Shown in pieces: positions 59,072 through 64,000 of a DNA stretch of 64,000 nt (position 1 is its first letter; each line of letters begins with the position of its first letter). The position numbers and the translations under genes were made by a program. The notes under the pieces are model-generated. The model did no database searches. It had not been told where the DNA came from and saw nothing but the letters and a program-made list of their open reading frames with translations. Source of the DNA: Acinetobacter pullicarnis (lineage in GTDB: Bacteria > Pseudomonadota > Gammaproteobacteria > Pseudomonadales > Moraxellaceae); assembly GCF_006352475.1 (NCBI RefSeq), contig NZ_VCMZ01000001.1, positions 2,604,001-2,668,000 on the forward strand, written 5' to 3'.

Positions 59072-59830
59072 TTAGCGCTTACATGCCTCAATACTTATAA
59101 TTTCACTATGATTATGCGGTGCGGCTAAATATTGATAATCTGAAGACATACTAATCTCTGAAAAACCAACTTGTTGCAACAAACGTTTTAACTCAGCAAG
59201 GCCAAACCATTTAAGTTTAAAAACTTCAAGCTCACTTTCAATGCACTCACCTGCGATATTCCATTTATCATAACGATGATGCGTTGTTGTCACCTGCTCA
59301 ACATAATCAATCTCCGATGAGGTCATCGTCAATGAAATCAATTCATTTTGCGGTGTCTTATAAGTTTTAACCTTTGATTCACCTTGCTTAAATTGATGCT
59401 GAAAGAACACATCAAAAATCAAACGCCCACCGACTTCCAAAGCTTGATAGCAGTTTTGCAAAGCCAACACAGCCTTATCATCCTGATCAAGTAACAGAAA
59501 AGAACCTGTCGGAATAATAATCGCCTGATAAGGTTGCTGTGCATGAAAATTTTCTAACTGCCCGTTAAAGACGACGGATGACTCAAAGCCAGATGTCTTT
59601 AAATTTTGCTGACAAATATCCAGCATAGCCGCAGATGGATCAAAACCCTGTACCGCAAACCCTTGCTGCAATAACGGAATTAAAATACGTCCCGTGCCTA
59701 CAGCAGGTTCCAAAATACGTCCCTGAACCCCCTGCAAACGCGCGGCATAATATTCAACATCACCAAAACTCGAACCAATAGGTTTATCCAATTGGTAAAC
59801 CTCAGCGGATAATGAATGATAACTCTGCAT
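59072..59830 (-). CDS. Class I SAM-dependent methyltransferase
   Basis: Methyltransferase of 252 residues. Motif I is ILEPAVGTGRILIPLLQQG near residue 39, followed by an acidic motif II position (VQGFDPSAAMLDICQ) and motif IV region AIIIPTGSFLLL. The N-terminal part (YYAARLQG) resembles methyltransferases of the Methyltransf_25 type. The substrate is unknown. It is divergent from a second methyltransferase. Confidence 0.8.
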   Translation of the reverse strand: MQSYHSLSAEVYQLDKPIGSSFGDVEYYAARLQGVQGRILEPAVGTGRILIPLLQQGFAVQGFDPSAAMLDICQQNLKTSGFESSVVFNGQLENFHAQQPYQAIIIPTGSFLLLDQDDKAVLALQNCYQALEVGGRLIFDVFFQHQFKQGESKVKTYKTPQNELISLTMTSSEIDYVEQVTTTHHRYDKWNIAGECIESELEVFKLKWFGLAELKRLLQQVGFSEISMSSDYQYLAAPHNHSEIISIEACKR

Positions 59831-59982
59831 ATATTTCCTTCTGACGACTTAATCTAAGCCTTAAATACAATAACCAATTAAGCATGAAGTGCGCTGCTTT
59901 TCTTCAGCGTATACAATCTTGTTTAGCCTTCGAATAGGCGACTCATTTGTCTATAATGCATTGAAAAGTGGAGCTAAACAAC

Positions 59983-60633
59983 ATGAGCAAAGATTACTGG
60001 GAAAATGTCTATCAAACGAAAGAAGAAGATCAAGTCAGTTGGTACCAAGTCAAAGATCAAAAGACTTTAAAGCAGATTGAAGCCCTAGACTTAAAACAAG
60101 ATCAAAATATTATCGATGTTGGCAGTGGAGCATCCATCTTAATTAACCAACTGCTCGAAGCAGAATATAAAAACCTGCATGTTCTAGATTTATCGCAAAC
60201 TGCCCTCAATAAAACCCAAGCTCGTCTTGCTAAAAAAGGTTTAGATAGCACAAAAACGACTTGGTTAGTCGATGATGTCTGTACGGTCAATTTGCCACAG
60301 CAGTATTTTGATCTATGGCATGATCGGGCAGTATTTCATTTTTTGATTACAGATAATCAGCAACAGCAATATATTCACACTATGCAAAAGGCATTAAAGA
60401 AGGGAGGCATTTTAATATTGTCGACCTTTGCAGAAGATGGGCCCACCCAATGCAGTGGACTAGACGTTGAGCAATACAATATAGACAAGCTTAAAATGCG
60501 ATTAGGCAACACCTTTAGTTTGCTCGAACATGATCATGAACTGCATATAACGCCTTGGGGAACATCGCAGCGCTTTTTAAATAGTATTTGGATCAACTCA
60601 CCGCATACATTGAAAAATCAAAGGGCTGACTAG
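59983..60633 (+). CDS. Class I SAM-dependent methyltransferase, TehB/TPMT-like
   Basis: Methyltransferase of 216 residues from ATG 59983, which has GGAG nine bases upstream. The N-terminus DYWENVYQTKEEDQVSWYQ is typical of the SAM-methyltransferases that include thiopurine and tellurite methylases. Motif I is IIDVGSGASILINQLLE and motif II HVLDLSQTALN; DLWHDRAVFHFL follows. The substrate cannot be assigned. Its end overlaps the convergent thioesterase gene by 41 bases. Confidence 0.8.
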   Translation: MSKDYWENVYQTKEEDQVSWYQVKDQKTLKQIEALDLKQDQNIIDVGSGASILINQLLEAEYKNLHVLDLSQTALNKTQARLAKKGLDSTKTTWLVDDVCTVNLPQQYFDLWHDRAVFHFLITDNQQQQYIHTMQKALKKGGILILSTFAEDGPTQCSGLDVEQYNIDKLKMRLGNTFSLLEHDHELHITPWGTSQRFLNSIWINSPHTLKNQRAD

Positions 60634-61045
60634 CATCCCCCACAGGCTGATAAGCTTGACTAAACGTTGGTGACATCCGTTTTGGGCGACCTGTGTCAAT
60701 TTCGATACATGCCCACTTGGTTTGCCCTGTGAACAACACACTTTGATCACTTGGACGATAGAACGCATATTGGCGGAAAGAATATAAAGCATTGATATCG
60801 TACAACCATGTCCGCAGAATCAGCGCATCATCTAACATTGCGGCTTTTCGATATTGCACCGTATGCTCGACCGCAACCATGGCATGTTTCAGTGCTAAAT
60901 ACTGTTCGATACCCAGTCCCAATGCGGCAACATGCGCACTTGCCACATCCTGCATCCACTGCACATAAACCACATTATTCACATGTCCCAATTGATCGAT
61001 ATGCGCCGCTTCAACTTGAAGTGGCAAATCAAAAATGTCACTCAC
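60593..61045 (-). CDS. Acyl-CoA thioesterase, 4HBT/YbgC-like
   Basis: Hotdog-fold thioesterase of 150 residues. The active-site segment DQLGHVNNVVYVQWMQD near residue 18 is typical of the 4-hydroxybenzoyl-CoA thioesterase group, and AVEHTVQYRKAA follows. It hydrolyses an acyl-CoA or acyl-ACP; substrate not determinable. It overlaps the methyltransferase tail-to-tail by 41 bases and is divergent from the riboswitch-controlled ahcY. Confidence 0.82.
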   Translation of the reverse strand: MSDIFDLPLQVEAAHIDQLGHVNNVVYVQWMQDVASAHVAALGLGIEQYLALKHAMVAVEHTVQYRKAAMLDDALILRTWLYDINALYSFRQYAFYRPSDQSVLFTGQTKWACIEIDTGRPKRMSPTFSQAYQPVGDASQPFDFSMYAVS

Positions 61046-61112
61046 TCACTGACCTTCTATGCTATTTCCGTACTGCGCCTGAGCATATCACGCTTTAAAG
61101 CGCGAAATAGCA

Positions 61113-61141
61113 TTTCAACAGCGTCAATTTCCAAGTACAAT
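61113..61141 (+). promoter_or_regulatory. Candidate ahcY promoter
   Basis: TACAAT (61136-61141) fits the -10 box at five of six positions; a weak TTTCAA (61113-61118) lies 17 bases upstream. Transcription would begin within a few bases of the first riboswitch helix, which supports the pair. Confidence 0.5.
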
Positions 61142-61150
61142 AGCGCACTA

Positions 61151-61268
61151 GTCGAGGGGTGCTGCGACGCTTCAATCTGCTTAAAGCCGATATATAAAGG
61201 CTTAAGCAAAATGAAACTGCCAGGCTCGACGATCGATCAATTGTTCCAATTGGTCAACAACGGCATCC
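61151..61268 (+). ncRNA. SAH riboswitch upstream of ahcY
   Basis: The leader fits the S-adenosylhomocysteine riboswitch class. GTCGAG (61151-61156) pairs with CTCGAC (61225-61230) as P1. The conserved GAGGGGTGCTGCGAC follows the 5' strand and CCAGGCTCG forms the 3' strand. GGGTGC can pair with GCATCC (61263-61268) as the pseudoknot with one wobble, enclosing a GATCAATTG/CAATTGGTC stem. In this class SAH binding turns expression on, which suits ahcY, the SAH-degrading enzyme 44 bases downstream. Confidence 0.88.
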
Positions 61269-61311
61269 GCGAACAGAATGATCAACACTATTACTTCTCT
61301 AGGAGATCCTG

Positions 61312-62694
61312 ATGAACGCGGTAAACACTGCATTTACAGATTATAAAGTTGCCGATATCAACCTTGCTGATTACGGCCGTAAAGAAATCAAACTTGCTGA
61401 AGCAGAAATGCCAGCCTTGATGGGCTTACGTCATCGTTATGCGGCTGAGAAACCACTTGCGGGTGCAAAAATTCTTGGCTGTATCCACATGACCATCCAA
61501 ACTGCTGTACTGATCGAAACCTTGGTTGAGCTTGGCGCTGAAGTACGTTGGACCTCATGTAATATTTTCTCAACTCAAGACCATGCAGCTGCGGCAATTG
61601 CAGCGAGCGGTGTTCCAGTTTTTGCGTGGAAAGGCGAAACTGAGGCAGAATATGAATGGTGCTTAGAGCAACAAATTAATGTCAATGGCAAACCGTGGGA
61701 TGCCAACATGATTTTGGATGATGGCGGTGACTTAACCGCTCTCGTTCACAATAAATATCCTGCATTGCTCAACGAAATTCACGGCATCACAGAAGAAACC
61801 ACCACTGGTGTACAACGTCTTCTTGAAATGTGGAAAGATGGTTCACTAAAAGTTCCAGCGATTAACGTGAATGACTCCGTCACTAAATCTAAAAATGACA
61901 ACAAGTATGGCTGCCGTCACTCGCTCAATGATGCGATTAAACGTGGTACAGACATGTTACTTTCTGGCCGTCGTGCGCTAGTCATCGGTTATGGCGATGT
62001 GGGTAAAGGTTCTGCTCAATCATTACGCCAAGAAGGCATGATTGTACGCGTTACTGAAATCGATCCAATTTGTGCAATGCAAGCGTGTATGGATGGCTAT
62101 GAAGTCGTTTCTCCATACAACAATGGCGTGCAAACAGGTAAAAAAGAAGACATTAATCTTGCTTTACTTGAAAACACAGACTTGATCGTCACGACAACGG
62201 GCAACTACCACGTGTGCGATGCTGCAATGCTAGACACGCTTAAAGCTGGCGCAGTGGTATGTAACATCGGTCACTTCGATACTGAAATTGATACCAACTA
62301 TTTACGTGGTTATAAGTGGGTTGAAGTTAAGCCACAAGTACATCAGGTGTATCGCAGTGAAAATGAAAATGACTATTTGATTCTACTTTCAGAAGGTCGT
62401 TTAGTGAACCTAGGTAATGCAACAGGTCACCCTTCTCGCATCATGGATGGTTCATTTGCCAACCAAGTTTTAGGTCAAATGCATTTGTTCGCTGAGAAAT
62501 TTGCCGATCTTCCAGAAGCAGAAAAAACAGCTCAGATTCGTGTTGAACTTTTACCGAAAAAACTGGATGAAGAAGTTGCTGCTGCAATGGTTTCTGGTTT
62601 TGGTGGTGTGCTCACGCAGTTGACCACAACCCAAGCCGATTATCTCGGTGTCGCTGTTGAAGGTCCATTTAAAGCAGACACATATAAATACTAA
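61312..62694 (+). CDS. ahcY: Adenosylhomocysteinase
   Basis: NAD-dependent SAH hydrolase of 460 residues that splits S-adenosylhomocysteine into adenosine and homocysteine, renewing the methyl cycle. Signatures: [16 protein letters not shown] near residue 55, the catalytic region [19 protein letters not shown] and the NAD motif [15 protein letters not shown]. The C-terminus FKADTYKY is the conserved end that reaches the neighbouring subunit's NAD. AGGAG precedes ATG. A SAH riboswitch controls it, and metF follows. Confidence 0.98.
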   Translation: MNAVNTAFTDYKVADINLADYGRKEIKLAEAEMPALMGLRHRYAAEKPLAGAKILGCIHMTIQTAVLIETLVELGAEVRWTSCNIFSTQDHAAAAIAASGVPVFAWKGETEAEYEWCLEQQINVNGKPWDANMILDDGGDLTALVHNKYPALLNEIHGITEETTTGVQRLLEMWKDGSLKVPAINVNDSVTKSKNDNKYGCRHSLNDAIKRGTDMLLSGRRALVIGYGDVGKGSAQSLRQEGMIVRVTEIDPICAMQACMDGYEVVSPYNNGVQTGKKEDINLALLENTDLIVTTTGNYHVCDAAMLDTLKAGAVVCNIGHFDTEIDTNYLRGYKWVEVKPQVHQVYRSENENDYLILLSEGRLVNLGNATGHPSRIMDGSFANQVLGQMHLFAEKFADLPEAEKTAQIRVELLPKKLDEEVAAAMVSGFGGVLTQLTTTQADYLGVAVEGPFKADTYKY

Positions 62695-62809
62695 GTACCA
62701 AATAACTTCAGTGATTTAGACTTAAGTTATCCATACGCAAGCGGGATGCAGTGGATTTTATTCATGCGAAATGCATAACATGAAAACCACTGCCCTTCGC
62801 TTGGTACTT
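62693..62809 (+). ncRNA. Candidate three-helix structured RNA between ahcY and metF
   Basis: AAGTACCAA (62693-62701) pairs with TTGGTACTT (62801-62809), enclosing a second helix ATAACTT/AAGTTAT (62702-62708 with 62724-62730) and a long third arm. In that arm GCAGTGG (62748-62754) pairs with CCACTGC (62787-62793) and TTCATG with CATGAA. An alternative AAGCG/CGCTT base competes with the first helix by two bases. The outer helix overlaps the ahcY stop codon. It may be an attenuator, a processing site or a ligand-binding leader of metF; I do not recognise the class. Confidence 0.45.
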
Positions 62810-62825
62810 TGTTCAAAATTGAACA
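62810..62825. promoter_or_regulatory. Perfect palindrome before metF
   Basis: TGTTCAAAATTGAACA has arms TGTTCAA/TTGAACA around AA. It lies 15 bases before the metF start, so it could be a repressor operator or a small hairpin hiding the ribosome site. It does not fit the TGAA-N5-TTCA form of MetR. Confidence 0.5.
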
Positions 62826-62840
62826 TTACAGGATTTCAAT

Positions 62841-63677
62841 ATGAAAAAAAATATTCCGTTTTCATTTGAGTTTTTTCCAACAAAAACAGATGTCGGTGCT
62901 GAAAAGTTACGTCAAGTACATCAAGAGCTACAGCCTTTAGGCCCTGAGTTTTTCTCAATTACGTATGGTGCTGGCGGTTCGACGCGCGAACGCACTTTGG
63001 CTGCTATTCGTGATTTTAATGGTCAAGGCACCCCCGTTGCACCACACCTTTCATGCATTGGCGATGATAAAACGCGTATTGCCGAACTTTTAGATATTTA
63101 TAAAGCACAAGGGATTGATCGTATTGTTGCCTTACGTGGTGACTTGCCTTCTGGTCAAGTTGGCTTAGGCGAGCTGCCTTATGCCCAAGATCTGGTTCGC
63201 TTTATTCGTGAACATTCAGGTGATCATTTCAGAATTGAAGTGGCTGCTTATCCTGAAATGCACCCTCAAGCTGAATATTTTGATGCGGACATTCGCCATT
63301 TTGCAGAAAAAGTTCAAGCTGGTGCCAATGCGGCAATCACCCAATTCTTTTTTAATCCAGATGCTTATTTTTATTTTATCGAGCGAATACAAAAATTGGG
63401 GATTGAAATTCCTGTGGCACCAGGCATCATGCCAATCACCAATGCCAACAATTTAATTCGTTTTGCTGATGGTACGGGTGCCGAAGTTCCGCGTTGGATT
63501 CGTAAACAATTACAAGCCTATGGTGATGATGCGCAGAGCATTAAAGCCTTTGGCCATGAGGTTGTTTACAAACTATGTGAACGTCTCTTGGCTGGTGGCG
63601 CACCAAGTTTACACTTCTATACCATGAACCAGACCGATCCAACGCGCCAATTGGTATCTGATTTGGGTTTAATCTAA
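62841..63677 (+). CDS. metF: 5,10-Methylenetetrahydrofolate reductase
   Basis: FAD enzyme of 278 residues that reduces methylene-THF to methyl-THF, the methyl donor for homocysteine remethylation. Signatures: FSFEFFPTKTD at the N-terminus, SITYGAGGSTRERT near 37, RIVALRGDLP near 93 and FRIEVAAYPEMHPQA near 132; AAITQFFFNPDAY near 170. AGGA precedes the ATG. It works directly with AhcY, which makes the homocysteine. Confidence 0.96.
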   Translation: MKKNIPFSFEFFPTKTDVGAEKLRQVHQELQPLGPEFFSITYGAGGSTRERTLAAIRDFNGQGTPVAPHLSCIGDDKTRIAELLDIYKAQGIDRIVALRGDLPSGQVGLGELPYAQDLVRFIREHSGDHFRIEVAAYPEMHPQAEYFDADIRHFAEKVQAGANAAITQFFFNPDAYFYFIERIQKLGIEIPVAPGIMPITNANNLIRFADGTGAEVPRWIRKQLQAYGDDAQSIKAFGHEVVYKLCERLLAGGAPSLHFYTMNQTDPTRQLVSDLGLI

Positions 63678-63705
63678 TTGTTCCACCTTGCGTCTGAGTA
63701 TTGTT

Positions 63706-64000
63706 ATGGCCCGTTTTTTTATTGAAGCTGATTTGGCATTAAATGCACAACTTGAACTGACAGATCAGGTTTTTCATCATTGGGTCAAAGTACTACGAGC
63801 GCAAGTCGGTGATATTGCCACCTTGTTCAATGGGCAAGGTGGTGAATATCAAGCCCGCTTAATCGAAGTGAATAAAAAAACAGCCCGTATCGCAATTGAT
63901 GCACATCATCCAGATAACCGTACTCCCAGTTTTCAATGTTTACTCGGTCAGGTCATGAGCAAAGGTGATCGAATGGATTATGCCATTCAGAAAGCCACCG
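63706..64000 (+). CDS. rsmE: 16S rRNA m3U1498 methyltransferase RsmE, N-terminal part
   Basis: About 98 residues are visible before the right edge. They form the N-terminal PUA-like domain (MARFFIEADL, HHWVKVLRAQVGDIATLFNGQGGEY) and the start of the SPOUT methyltransferase domain (LLGQVMSKGDRMDYAIQKAT), all typical of RsmE. It starts 29 bases after metF, on the same strand. Confidence 0.9.
   Translation, partial: MARFFIEADLALNAQLELTDQVFHHWVKVLRAQVGDIATLFNGQGGEYQARLIEVNKKTARIAIDAHHPDNRTPSFQCLLGQVMSKGDRMDYAIQKAT

Noticed and set aside
62810..62825. Palindrome before metF as a MetR box.
   Set aside because: The arms are in the opposite arrangement (TTCA...TGAA) to the known TGAA-N5-TTCA site.

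Overview
The window looks like chromosomal DNA of an Acinetobacter species. It is AT-leaning, and its catabolic clusters match Acinetobacter family organisation: benABCDE divergent from a BenM-type LysR gene, a two-component p-hydroxyphenylacetate hydroxylase, a CYP116B-type self-sufficient P450, and the housekeeping order lepA-lepB-rnc-era-recO-pdxJ-miaE. I identified genes by recalling family motifs and protein lengths, not by database search. No tRNA, rRNA, CRISPR array or prophage was recognised.

Layout. 0-4.7 kb: lactate operon lldP-lldR-lldD-dld on the minus strand, with two LldR-type operators about ten helical turns apart; dld runs off the left edge. 5-10.1 kb: Fur box, FecI-type sigma factor, FecR-type regulator, TonB receptor with an N-terminal signalling domain, and a DUF4198-like periplasmic protein. 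10.2-14.4 kb: kynurenine branch (Lrp-type KynR, kynureninase, amino-acid permease, HGGYW-type formamidase-like hydrolase). 14.4-17.8 kb: dadR, divergent dadA-dadX-ridA for alanine breakdown. 17.9-23 kb: MFS exporter, second TonB receptor, AEC carrier. 23.2-26.3 kb: P450-reductase-ferredoxin fusion divergent from an IclR regulator. 26.4-31 kb: acetate-type CoA-transferase, acyl-CoA dehydrogenase, TetR regulator, with four hairpins in one gap. 31.2-34.6 kb: an exonuclease VII large-subunit-like protein with a C-terminal membrane helix, an LldD paralogue and a DKNYY protein.

34.6-43.1 kb: benzoate catabolism. benA-B-C-D convert benzoate to catechol, benE and benK take it up, and benM sits divergently; ATAC-N7-GTAT-like sites lie before benA/benM and before benK. 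43.4-50.9 kb: p-hydroxyphenylacetate hydroxylation (HpaR, OprD porin, C1 reductase, C2 oxygenase, MHS transporter), interrupted by a complete IS3-family element between the transporter gene and its terminator. 51.5-58.7 kb: housekeeping block, including an unlisted 55-residue lipoprotein gene. 59-64 kb: two methyltransferases, a thioesterase, then the SAM cycle: a SAH riboswitch, ahcY, an unexplained structured intergenic RNA, metF, and the start of rsmE.

Common theme: the first 50 kb is mostly catabolic and uptake islands (lactate, Trp/kynurenine, alanine, benzoate, 4-HPA, P450 substrate), each carrying its own regulator. The best candidates for something undescribed are the membrane-anchored XseA-like protein (31.2 kb), the three-helix structure between ahcY and metF (62.7 kb), the hairpin cluster at 28 kb and the hairpin in the rnc leader. 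None forms an obvious new multi-gene system.
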